DNA of 64,000 nt. Origin: Cardinalis cardinalis. Taxonomy: Eukaryota; Chordata; Aves; Passeriformes; Cardinalidae. This document shows, in pieces, positions 26,550 to 38,357 of this stretch. The position numbers and the translations under genes are program-made. The notes below the pieces were generated by a model, which had not been told where the DNA came from, ran no database searches, and worked only from the letters and a program-made list of their open reading frames with translations. The DNA lies in contig JACDOX010000014.1 in the NCBI GenBank assembly GCA_014549065.1, positions 7,680,489-7,744,488 of the forward strand, read 5' to 3'. The stretch's first letter is position 1, and each line of letters begins with the position of its first letter.

Positions 26550-27001
26550 AAAATTAGTATAAATAGACTTTATTGAAGTCAGTACCCTTGTACTGAAGCC
26601 AAAGATTGTGTCTACAGAAGCACAAGTTGTAACATTTCACAACTTCTAAAAGGAATGTCAACAATTACAACGATCATGCATACCATGGTCGATAATCACA
26701 TTTTTAGAAGCATTTTCAACCATTTCTAAAGAAATGCTTATAACATTGTTATATATAGAACTACTTTCAATAAACTGCAAAACATTGATTAGCTTTTCCA
26801 GTATGAGCTACAGTGTCAACACAAAAGGGAGGCATAAATGTTTAATTTATGAAATCAGAATGGAATATTTACTGTAAAGAAAAATTAAAAAGCTTTCAAA
26901 TAAAGGCCATTATTGAACCAAAGTGAAGAGCACAACTTGAACTTTGAATCCTTTCATCTCTTAAAGCTGTCCTCTGAATAACTTCAGTTCAAAGCATAAA
27001 T
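26550..27001 (-). other. DHX15: DHX15 3' UTR
   Basis: This is the AT-rich region between the TGA stop (27004-27002) and the presumed cleavage site, about 15-25 bp past the AATAAA on the minus strand. At about 450 bp it is a compact 3' UTR. U- and GU-rich sequence follows the presumed cleavage point, as expected for a downstream element. The exact end is inferred. Confidence 0.75.
26569..26574 (-). terminator. DHX15: DHX15 poly(A) signal AATAAA
   Basis: TTTATT on the plus strand gives a canonical AATAAA on the gene strand, about 430 bp after the stop codon. TTTTGTG and TATGTCAGT follow downstream as plausible GU-rich elements. No competing canonical hexamer was noticed between the stop and this site. 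Confidence 0.75.
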
Positions 27002-27151
<150 letters not shown>

Positions 27152-28331
27152 TCAAACTTTAAAATGCATTTTACAGAAATTCTACAACTGAGGGAAACAA
27201 AAATTATCCATTATTTTCAGGTCATTCTGCAACTCTAAGACNAACTGAAATTTACACAGATGCACACACTTAAAATGGCAGTGCCATCCTGACCAAGTGT
27301 CCAAGTTCAATGCAAAAAGCACATATGAGTGTCACGAGATGTTCCTGTCTGGCCATGTGCCCCTTACAGACTCCAGCTGCTGCTTCAGCTCCTGCCATGG
27401 CAACCCACACAGCCAGAGCCTCTGCTTAATGTCAGAGTCCATCAGCCACAGAAGTCTACACAAACAACCACTTGTGTCAGAGTACAGCTCTGCCTTAGCT
27501 GTTTTAAACTTATAAGTACAACCAAGGCCATAGGATCCTGCTTTAGGTTAGTGTTTGTTGAACCAAGATTTCAAAGCAGGGATTCAAACACATTTTCCAT
27601 TAAGATACTACAGACTAAATATATATGTTGTGTTTTCCAGCTTATGAATCTTTAAACTCTTCCTGCACAACAGTAAAATTACAGAAACTGAAGAACTTCC
27701 CGTGTCCCCAGAGCTTACTACAACCTGGTAAATAAAGTACAACCTTAAAGACAGGCCAAGATGCTTCAGATCTCTGCTTGTATGCAGAGATTCAGGCTTC
27801 TGATTTCCTTGATATATTTAGCTGATGAATAAGTATCATAACANGGGAAGCTGTACCACTATTATAATCTCTCTCCTTAGAATTTTAAGAAAGCATGAAA
27901 TACTGTTCAGAGCCTTCTGAAAAAATGAGACAGAAGAAGTCTTAGATCTTGAGAACAGAAGCACTGATACTGAGGTATCTCCTAACTAACTCAGGTATGC
28001 AAGTGGGTACTAGGACATACCCNCAAAGCTCACAACTCCAAGCAGCTCCAGGCTTACTGAAGTAACAACTTCTAAGTCAAGCTGTGCACTGTACACAGAG
28101 TCCAGGCATCAGAGGTCTAACACAAAACCCACGAAAAGTTACAAGTACCCATAAATAAAACCTTCGGTCATCTACAAGATCTCAGTCCATACCATTGCCA
28201 TTCCTCAAACCATTTCTGTAAAACTAGTTTCAGGAAAAGTGAAAAGAATTACNTCAACTTAAAAAAAGGAAAAAAAAAAACCACCCCAAGAACTCTACAG
28301 CAGATCATAATTGTTGCAATACTCTGGCTTA

Positions 28332-28502
<171 letters not shown>

Positions 28503-28977
28503 CTAAATGAAAAGACATTCTTCCATTAACACAGGCAATTTTTAAATGAAGCAATTTCAAGCTGATTGTTAAGTGTTTTATACAAAACAAACCAACTCAA
28601 CTTTCAAACCTCATCTAAATTTGGCATGTTACTTGACCACTTCAAGTATTCATGGTTTTTTATAGACACAATCAAGATGCCAGATGTTTTTGCTAACTAC
28701 CATGGTACATGTATATTCTAACACACAATTAAAGCAACATACAAAAATAATTATCACCCAAAGAGAATAATCATTATTGCAACAGCAGCAATGCAAACAC
28801 AAAGGAAGGGAATATATAATGGATAGGTTTGCAACATCACACAAAGTCAACTGCGGTCTACTANAGACACCTGCTTCAAGCATTTAATTTACAGTAGCCA
28901 CTGTGGCCAGCAAGCCACAACATTATCCTTTTATGAGAGAGGTCTCACTACAGCATGAGCTTCAGAGCTGAAAATGT

Positions 28978-29130
28978 AGGTTCAGCGACACACTTGTGCT
29001 GTGACCTTGGAGAAAATCAATTAACCTCCCTCTGACTAAGCTTCTTGCTCTATGAAAGGGATAATAATGCCTGCCTTGCCAAGATGCTCTGATACCCAGC
29101 TCATTAAGATTTGGTAAAGCAGACAGTTAT
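28978..29130 (+). mobile_element. ancient MIR-like SINE fragment
   Basis: Several blocks resemble the mammalian-era MIR core in the right order: GCTGTGACCTTGG, AATCAATTAACCTCCCTCTGA, GAAAGGGATAATAATGCCTGCCTTGCC and then CATTAAGATTTGG. Old MIR/CORE-SINE copies survive in bird genomes at low numbers. The copy is strongly diverged, so the borders are approximate. It lies in a DHX15 intron, antisense to the gene. Confidence 0.65.
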
Positions 29131-30714
29131 CCTTTGAATGATATCCTCTGTACCAACAGCTAATCTAACAGAAGAAGTAACTAAAATTAACTCTTTGATA
29201 CCAATAGTTGAAAATAACCTCCTCTCATTATGTATATATATACGCACACACAAGGAGTAAAGATTAAATAGGTTGGGCAATGGCTGAAAGACAGCAAAAA
29301 TATGTATTTATAATCAGATCATTAGCTGTTTTCCTTTAATATAGACTGTATACTTCCTTGTTTTCTTGAATTCCTAGGTATATTTCACTATTTCACCTTT
29401 TTTTTTTTGCCTAGTCAAGAGCAAATTCCCATTATTAGATTAAAACTCCAGGCGTTCTAAAACAATAGCTACCTCAAGTTTTAAGCCAGAATATCTCTTC
29501 ACTAAGAAATTACTTACTTTGAATGTACTTCTCTTTAAAATGTTATGACATTAATATCCAGAACATGTTTCAGGAGTAGAACAAGATATTTCAATAGTTT
29601 ACAAATTTTGTCACACAAGATTTGAGATATAACAGTTTATTTCAAGTCTGAGAAACCAGAAGACATTCCTTTAAATGGAGATTAACAGCACATTGTCTGT
29701 AATGATTTAGGCCTAATTTTATTTAGCTCAATACAACAACTGTAACATTAAATAGCAGTATAGGTGCAAAGCAGACTAGACTAGACACTCATGTGTCACA
29801 GGCCTAGAACAAACACAGCACACCTTGCTGTAGGATTACAATTTTTTTCAAAGGAAGTTCTGTTTAAAAATCAGTTTTATTTTTCAGATCAGAAGTACAT
29901 ATGCATACAGAAGTATCCATTTTACCTGTTCTATTTCTTTCTAAAAAAGGACAGAACAATGCATTATTTTATTCTAGGAAAGTGTGCTGTTAAATTCAAT
30001 ACAATTTACCTTTAGCACCTCAGTCTCACTCATATGTATTAAAACAGTAAAGTCTTATACTCTACCTTTCCCAAATACAATTTTCTTTTGCATGTCATTT
30101 GTAATGGTAGAGTTATGTTTCTTATTGACTTTGCAAAATTCTGAAGCATACTCAAAGAAAAATAAATGCTACAGAAATGTATCTCTTAATTAGCTCTTAA
30201 TTTCCAGGGAAGGACAAGAATTAAAATAACCCCAATTACAAAGGAAGTGTCTCCTTAGACCATGGATATCAGGGACAAGCCACCTTTAGGTGGTTATATA
30301 TATACTATTGTGACTGGCATCAATCCTGAGGTAACAGTGAGCTGCAGTATTTATCCTCTTAAGCTGTTTCTACAGAATGTGCTTGCTGGCACACACCTTG
30401 GTAAAGAATTTCAGGGTCAGTGATGGCAACTCTGTGGGGAAATACACAGTGAAGCCATGGCTCCAGAGCAAGCCACAGTGATCTGCCAGCTGCTGCATTT
30501 TCCTGCTCATTCCTGGCCTGCACTTTTCCAGCACAGATGACCGAGCCCATTCTTGCTTCCACTTTTTAAGTGGCCTGCCAGGTCACTGAGCTGAAAAGAT
30601 TTAGAATGGGCTCAGGCAGGCACCAAGGTTGACATAAGGAAGCAAACAAGGACAAATGGGAGGCAGCTTCTATCACTCCTCTGAAAGCCTGGCTTGCAAG
30701 CATCACCAGCGCCT

Positions 30715-30785
30715 GTAGGTACAGGGGTAGTTGGACCAGGTGTCCTCCAGAGGGTCTTTTCACCTCAACCATTCTGTGATGTTTG
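30715..30785 (+). mobile_element. CR1 3' end fragment
   Basis: TTGGACCAGGTGTCCTCC, GGTCTTTTCACCTCAACC and ATTCTGTGATG resemble a CR1 3' UTR and the start of its terminal octamer repeat. The element is on the plus strand. The upstream 300 bp may also belong to it but I could not align them, so only the tail is called. Confidence 0.6.
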
Positions 30786-31777
30786 TCAGAGTATAAAGAG
30801 CATGAGCTTCCACAGAAACCAAAGGATCATACAGAGTATGTCAAGGAAATGAGTTCATTTTTGATGAGCAGTGGTAGCAAGCAAGACACTACAGAACATA
30901 CCTGAACCCTGAGATCCCCAAAGAATTAGGCTGTTTGAACATGACTCTAAAAGAATGGGCAAGTGCCAAGCCAGTCCATGTATCTCTGCAACAGATTACT
31001 CTGCAGCCCCTGAAAAGCCCACAAGGCTGATGATTTAGAGACAATTATAATATTCCTATGAATGTGAGCCAAATGGAAACAGTGGCACATGCCACAAGAG
31101 GAAAAAAATGTTTCACTTCAAATTCTCACCACAATTTTGTTAGGAATTACACACCCTCCTCTGAAATTTTAAGTATGCTTGTGCTTATTTCTTAGCTATC
31201 ATGTCATGGAACCTAGAGGGTGAAGTCAGGGGTCTTCAATCAAACACTAACACTAAATCCAAATGCGCTTGGAAGGTCAAAAGCAGGAAAAGTATCACAA
31301 GATCCAGCCCTTTCAGATTTAAGGCTATACATTGTGACTCGGTAGTCTTGACAGACAGTTTAGAGAAGTGATTGGTCATTGTTCTTTCTGATAAACCAAT
31401 GCTAGCATGCACCAAAGGAACCTTGGCAGTTGCCTGAATTTCCAAAATTTCTGCTTGGAGCACACGCAAGAGTGTTTCTGAATCTATTAAAAAGTTTTAC
31501 ACCCCTGTTCTGCATTCCTAAAGAGCAAAATGAATACTATTAAACGCACCACTGACCACCTTTATGTCGTAAATTTATTTTATTACCATTCTATTATTGT
31601 AGGAGCCTGATTATGTAAAGACTTCAAAATATACATAATTCCATACAAGAAATCAGCACCAAAGACTGAGTAGCATCAGGAATGAGATTTTAATTAGAAG
31701 GCNAATCATCTGACATCTAACTTCCTGTACAGTATTGGTCATTTATCCTCTGTAGTGACCATGATATATATAGCCTG

Positions 31778-32430
31778 TGTTTGACTATGTCACATCTCCC
31801 AAGAAAGATGCCAAGCTTGATCTGTATACCTTTCTAGCCAAGAGGGCCAATGGTATCCTGGGATGCATCAGGAAGAGCACTGCCTGCAGCATGAGGGAGG
31901 TGATCCTGCCGCTTTATTCAGCCCTAGTGAAACTCATCTGGAACGCTGTGTCCAGTTCTGGGCTCCTCAATACAAGAGAGATGTGGAGCTCCTGGAACAG
32001 GTCCACAGAAGGGCTATAAAGATGAAAGGACTGGAACATCTCTGTTACAAGGAAAGGCTGAGGAAGCTGGGCCTGTTCAGCCTCGAGAAGAGGGACCCCA
32101 TCAGTGCCTAACCAGTATCTGAAGAGAGGGTGGCAGGAGGAAGGAGCCAGGCTCTCTTCTGTGGTGCCAAGCAACAGGACAAGAAGAAACAAACAGAAAT
32201 TAATTGAAGTTCCACTGGAACATGAGGAAGAACTTCTTTACTCTGCAGCAGCAGAGCACTGGAAGAGACTGCCCAGAGAGTTTCCAGTTTCTCTCATGGG
32301 AGATATTCCAGAACTGTCTGACCACAATCCTGTGCCATGTTCTCTAGGACGAGACTGTCTGAGCAAGGAGGCTAGACCAGATAATCCAAGTGTAGTCCCT
32401 TCCAACCCAACCCATTCTTTGATTTGAGAA
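31778..32430 (+). mobile_element. CR1 LINE, ORF2 C-terminus and 3' UTR, decayed
   Basis: Conceptual translation in shifting frames gives pieces typical of the CR1 ORF2 C-terminus: LAKRANGILGCIRKS, CVQFWAPQYKRD, ERLRKLGLFSLEKRD, then EDGARL-like and SVVPSNRTRRN blocks. The 3' UTR ends with CCCTTCCAACCCAACCCATTC followed by TTGATTTG, a degraded terminal octamer. Frameshifts and stops make it inactive. It is 5'-truncated, in intron 12 of DHX15 and antisense to that gene. Confidence 0.9.
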
Positions 32431-35225
32431 CACAGGACTTGCTTCCACCTTTAAATTCTGATTTAAAGTATCAACTATCAGTTCTGTTCTGTCTTCAATA
32501 CTAGATTGAAAATACAATGATAAGAACCTAGGTTGCTTTTGACAACTGACAAAAAACAAAATCAAAATCACTAAGAGGAAGATGACCCATCCTGAAGTCA
32601 TTTGCTGGCCTTTTCCAATTTGTTGCCTCATCTTACTTTCTGTGGTGTAACTATTTTTTGCTTAGTTTTAACCACAGTTACTTCAGCTACTATTAACACT
32701 TTAAAGATTCTAAGCTTAGTTTTGAAAATTTGAATTTTAGGTATCAGAGATAAGCCTCCATTAAGGGGTTACCTACTCTTGTGACTTACTTTGATCCCCA
32801 CCAGCAGTAAGCTACAGTATTTATCCTATTTAGATTTTTCCATAAAGTACGCTTAGTTACTTAACAGAAGTAGGAGAAATGATCTATACCTAGTCCCTAA
32901 ATTTTTTACCAAATTACAAATATATTACACAGTACAATATGCCAATTCCTCTCCCTTTGTAAGACAGACTATGTTCGGAACAAAGTAATTGAGAAATCAG
33001 TGCTTCTCTTTTTGCAAAGACCACCCTTGCTGTATTTTACATATCCTTTGCATATGTGTGATGCAGAAAGTTATTTTTTAAAGTTTTGCATTATAAGAAC
33101 TAGAAGAAATCTGAGACACAGCACAAAAATATTAAAAGACATTTAACTTGTCAGTATCTATCTTTCCATAAGTTTTACTATACACAGAACTGTTGACAGT
33201 TTTAAATTATTTTACTATTCACTTTGCTTGTCTATGGTAGATTTACTGGAATTCAAATTTGCATTTAAATATGAAGGGTAAAGAGATGATTCATCACCAG
33301 CAGAAATTCCACATTTATCTGTCTCTGACACACAACTGAAGGCAGGTATACAGTATTTGGTACTGATTACATAACCAGTACAATTACAATATTCAGTACA
33401 AGCCTATACTGTCTGACATAAACTACCTATCTTGATTAGTACAGAAAATTCTACAGTGAATTTTTGTGACTGGTTTTAGGACAGTAGGCAATTACCAAAG
33501 TCTAAACCATGCAGCAAATGAGAAGTATTTCAAGACAATGGCTACTACTTTTTCCACTTCACACTGCCTTTTTAAATTTAGAAAGTTTGAAGAATCAACT
33601 TCTGCCATGTGTCGTCCACACACCTCAGTACTTTACATGCAGAAGCTATCTAGAGTACATGCACACATTTCACAAGTGCCCACATGTAGAATTCCACACA
33701 TGTTCTCTACTAAGAGGACAAAGGATGAAGTATGCATTTCATTACTAAGGTTTTCTGAACAAGAGCCCCCAAATGCTACAGCCTGCTACAGCTTGGAGAG
33801 GGTGTAATGTGTATACAGACTAGAACTGTAAATACTTCAGCTGCTGGTAAATAACATCTGAGTTTTTAAATTTTTTCTACTAAAGGTTTCTTAAAGAAAC
33901 ATCATAAAAGGTTCAGAGTCAAGGTCAAATATATACCACACTATCATGAAGGTTTAAAGAGGTGAAGAAACTCAAACTAAAATAGACAAACACTTTGAAG
34001 CAGAAGAGCAACAGCTGAAATGGCTTCCACCCCAAATAGCTCCAACAGGTCAGCTATACCTATATCCTGATACACTCCAAAAATTCTACTAGGCATTTTG
34101 TGTGAGGGAGGCAGTAAACAACATACTGACCATGGAAGCCCAAGGAGACTTCCAAACAAGCTTTAATTATCATCTGCATGAGCCTACTTACTACTGTATT
34201 CACAGCAAAAAATACTAAGTCAGATCTTTAAATCCTACAACACAGAGACCAAAAATCTACTTGCACCAACAATGGTGCAGCTCCCCATGCATGGGAATAG
34301 GCATTTTCTAATAGGAAAACACCAACTAGAGGAAGAGTTTTGCTCCAAGTAACATAAAAAAAGCAGAGAGCACTCCAACTTTCAAGTACATGGCCTCCCC
34401 ACAGGTCCAACTAAGTGAAAGAAGGCATGGGGTATAGTGCCAAACAAAAGTGCAGCTGCGACACTCAGACCTGCCTGGGGCCCAAAATGGAATGCTGGGC
34501 AGAACTGTTCCTTGTCTTCCAAAACATTTACAGAATTAAAGGTGTAGGTGNGAATGTATTCTGAAGCATTTGCCAAGAAATACACAGAAAACGTGTCCCA
34601 AATTCAAGGACTGAACACAGTTACAGCCTACTTGCCTGAAAGGTTACAGCAAGTAAGGCTTTAGAACCATTTAATTATTTAAAAGCAGCCAACAGCCTTA
34701 ATCTCGCATTTGCATTACAGTGAAATGCAGTTGCTGACATTGATATTTCTGTATTCTGAAAACCCAGAACATGTTTTTGCTGCACACTGGCTGACTGAGC
34801 CCCGGAGACAACACTTGGCAGGGGCGGTTTAAGGACAGGGTGCCCAAGTCTGTGCTCCAGTTGGGGTGTGTAAGTGCAGTGCTTGTAAGGCCCATGCCAT
34901 CTCCACCTGCACAGCACTGACCAGCTGGCAAGTGTGTTTGAACATCATCAGAGTGCAGTCCAAGGGAAAAATCAAGAAATGCAATGGGCACTGGTCAGCC
35001 TCCTAAAGATAACAAGATTGTACTCTCCAGAAGTGAGGTTTTAGGCTCTAGCAGAGATGTTGCAGAGACATGTCAAATGCTTTTTTGCTATAAAAGCACT
35101 ATCACAACAGTCCAAAATCAATGAGCATGGAGATTCACAGTTTGTATCTGCAAGAGCCAGCAAAGAGACCCTAGCAGTCTCAAGGATGAATGTTGAAGAG
35201 AAAAAACACAGCAGGATGGGACTAA

Positions 35226-35282
35226 GGGGGGAAAAAAACAAACAAACAAAAAAAAACAAAACTCAAAACCAAACAAAAAATA
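35226..35282. repeat. A-rich low-complexity tract
   Basis: GGGGGG followed by about 50 bp of A runs broken by single C bases (AAACAAACAAACAAAA type). It is low complexity without a recognisable element attached. Confidence 0.8.
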
Positions 35283-35885
35283 GACAAAAACCAAAGCAGT
35301 CTGCATTCTAGCTTGGGGCATTGCTTAACCCGAAATGCAACGCATGCAGGTGGCAGCAGTGGAGATTGGCTTTCATAGCACCCTGGCTCAACTGGCAAAT
35401 GCATTTCAAACAGTATACACCTTGAGATTACAGAAGTGCTCCAGTACCTGACTCATGTAGTTGAAAATTGAAATATAAATATGGAAAAATATACAAATGA
35501 AAATACAGTCTTTCTGTAAGTATCATGTTTTTTTCATATTTACATATCACTATACTTCCTCTTTTGGTATCAGATTACAAATAACTTTAGAACTACATAT
35601 TCTGCAGTTACTTTGAAATGTTTTATGTAGTTACTTCACAACTGCTCATAGCAGAAAGGAGATTTTGATACACTGATAAGACTGCCTTCAATTTTTCTTC
35701 CATTTGACTAAAGAATGTGCTACTTGAGTCATCACCTAGCAACTTGACAAGGACTACATAGTAATATAGTTAGCCACATGTAATTTAAGTAACATTTATT
35801 AAGCTTTAGCAAACTATAACAACAATACTAACATTATGACCCACATAAACACTGAACTACTTTCTCTATTAGAATTCACACATAC

Positions 35886-36076
35886 CTGCATGAAATACCC
35901 AGTAACTAATGCCTTTCTTATGTTGATGTAATAGTCTCGACTGGTAAAATCTGTGCTTCTACGAGGCAAATTAAATCTATCCATGATGCGTGACAGCTGC
36001 TGGCGTACATTGTCTGCAGACATCAGGGACCTGTAGTTAATGAAGTTGTCGTAACACCACTGAACCGACTCATGAT
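35886..36076 (-). CDS. DHX15: DHX15 exon 12 (ratchet/OB-fold region)
   Basis: The acceptor ATGTTGCAG and donor ATGCAG|GTATGTG bound 191 bp, encoding N468 (split) to Q531. Recognisable pieces are HESVQWCYDNFINYRSL, DNVRQQLSRIMDRFNLP and RDYYINIRKALVTGYFMQ. This is the helical ratchet (HA2) region running into the OB fold, identical in pattern to vertebrate DHX15. Reading phase agrees on both sides. Confidence 0.98.
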
Positions 36077-38234
36077 CTGCAACATTAGAAAACATGAATC
36101 AAAATTAGAACAAGTAAATGAAATAGCAACTAACCAATTCATCAGCCAGATGAACCAGAAAAAAATATCCATAAACTTTTATAAATGGTAACAGCTCTTG
36201 GTTTATTCAGTTGATTTCCTGCACTAGGTAACTTGCCAAAACTTTTCTATCCAGGAAGCACATGGTCAGGACAGAAGAAAAGGAGGGGCTTTGCCCCCCT
36301 CACCAATATAACATAAATGTAATCACTGCTGTTTTACTGAAATACCATACCACTAAATATTGGGCACTTCAAAAATCCCACCCTGCAACTAGAAAAACCA
36401 TCTTCCAAACTTGAAGTGTAAAANGTAACATGATGTCAGGAGCACTGCACAGCCTTTAACTGCAGCATGCAATAAACACAGAAGATAACTGTACATAACT
36501 ATGCTGTATTTGAGAGATGAAACCCTACTTCAATTAAACATTCAAGTAAAAGCTAAGAGCTATACAGTCTGTTCTTAAAGTGTGACACACCTCACAGTAG
36601 TTTAAGTAATGTGACTGGTAAAATACAGCCACTGTAACAGAACTCTGTACTCCAACTGTTCCTACTGCTGGTAGCTCTGAGAAATGTGATGAAACAGCAA
36701 GCCTCAGCCATTCTGTCAGTATCAATACCTGCATGTTTCACATCAAAAAACCTAGTTCTCCCAAGCTATTCTCTGACTTTTCAAGTAATGATCTTCTAAT
36801 CTTTGTCAGTTTAATAATCCAACAAAGCCAGTCTTAAGAATTAAAACTTAAGGTAACTCTTGGAAAGAAAAGACTCTTATTAATCTGCACTGAAAAGAAT
36901 GAAGGTTATGGAAGTCGAGGTAAGTCCAAGTTCTTTCTTGTACTTTACCTTACAGAATATATTTTAAATGAAGTATGAATAAAGCTGTTGCACAGTTATG
37001 ATTCTACTGTACAGGACCACAGCATACTACTTGCTGAGCCAACTAACTATGCATCATGGATAACCCATAAATGTTTTATATTGTTCTATATACAAACAGT
37101 GGAAGCATTTTGTCTTCTGATTCCAGAAGATCATTCACAGTTTTACAAGATGATTCCTGAAATAGCTCCATCCCTCAGTAACCTGAGTATTAAAGCAATG
37201 GTTTCCAGAAACATGCACAAATTGTCTGCCAGATATTCTGCATTCTATTAATGAAAAAGCTAACAGGAAAAAAAAAAGCAACACACATTTTTATTTACAA
37301 ATGTTTTATAAAACTTTCTCAGCTACTGTTTGTATTGTAAACTCAATATATTTGTTGACTTTTGCACTTATTTTAGATTGTCATATAATGACAGTGTTAG
37401 AAGGTTTCAATACAGAATTTCTAAATCAAACCTGTAACAGAAAGGGGCATTAAGCTGCATTTCTTTTTACTCAGGGTAAAAAGACTGCTTGCTTTTTGTT
37501 TGCTAACAGGAAAGTATAAATGGAGCACTTAAGTCCACATGGCCGGCAGTTTATAGCCATCTTTTTATTTGCCACCAATATAAGTCAGTTTAAAAAGTGG
37601 GTCACTTTATCATTGTTGAAGAGAACTGGCTTCACCTCTTCATTCTTNTCTTCTTTAAGCTGCTAAAATACACTCTGGTTATGTTGAAGAGGATCATATA
37701 TTTTTCTCTAAATTCCATCCACAGAAATTACATAATTGAAACATATGTATCATATAGTTCTATGTTACTTCTTATTGATGCATCATGCCTTTGCCTCTCA
37801 ATCTATTCAAAAGCCTTATTACAGAATTCCTAACTACAATAAGAAATCAGAATTAAAAAGATTTTTTGTTCTAAGGCCATATCCTTCTCCAAATTCACGG
37901 TTTTTTCTGCACTGCTCTCCCTGAAAAAATCACTAAGCAATTATGCCTATTTTTTATAATTAATGTTAAATAAACTTCCAATATTTCTTAATTACAGGAA
38001 CACTTGCTCTCTTCTGTCCAAGGTTACCCAGCATTGATTTAAAAGCCTGGCTTGTTTGCATGCTCATCAGTTTACTACAAGATTGCTTGGGTAGTTTTCT
38101 GGTTTTGTTTGACCCCCAAAGGAAAGTAGCACTTAAATAACAAAAACCAAGACCTTTAAGTGTCCTTGGAACCCAGAAATGGAAGTTGGCAGCACAAAGC
38201 ATAAATAATTTTACTAAAACAGACACAGACTTAC
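36077..38234 (-). other. DHX15: DHX15 intron 11 (between exons 11 and 12)
   Basis: About 2.2 kb of AT-rich sequence with no repeat family or second gene recognised. Short open frames are present but unsupported. Confidence 0.7.
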
Positions 38235-38357
38235 TTTGCTTGAAAGCATGGTAGACATTCAGCAACGTCAAATGATCTCCATCTATGTGGGCAAACCTCA
38301 TCTTGGCTTCATCTGCTGCTTTCTTTGCTTCCGTGGGGCGAACAAAACACTGTGGGA
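38235..38357 (-). CDS. DHX15: DHX15 exon 11
   Basis: The acceptor TTGTTTAG and donor AAGCAAA|GTAAGT bound 123 bp, encoding V427 (split) to Q467 and the first base of N468. The pieces are PQCFVRPTEAKKAADEAK, RFAHIDGDHLTLLNVY and HAFKQ. The HIDGDHLTLLN segment is the characteristic ratchet-domain motif shared by DEAH/RHA helicases. Confidence 0.98.

Larger units (their letters stand above)
28503..35885 (-). other. DHX15: DHX15 intron 12 (between exons 12 and 13)
   Basis: A long AT-rich intron of about 7.4 kb. It holds a MIR-like SINE near 29 kb, CR1 pieces near 30.7 and 31.8-32.4 kb in antisense to DHX15, and an A-rich tract near 35.25 kb. A short TA/CA run lies near 29235. Other open frames here show no coding evidence. 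Confidence 0.8.

Noticed and set aside
30359..30714. Extension of the CR1 tail upstream at 30.7 kb
   Set aside because: The sequence is unusually stop-poor and GC-rich for the intron, but I could not align it to a CR1 body; only the last 70 bp are called.
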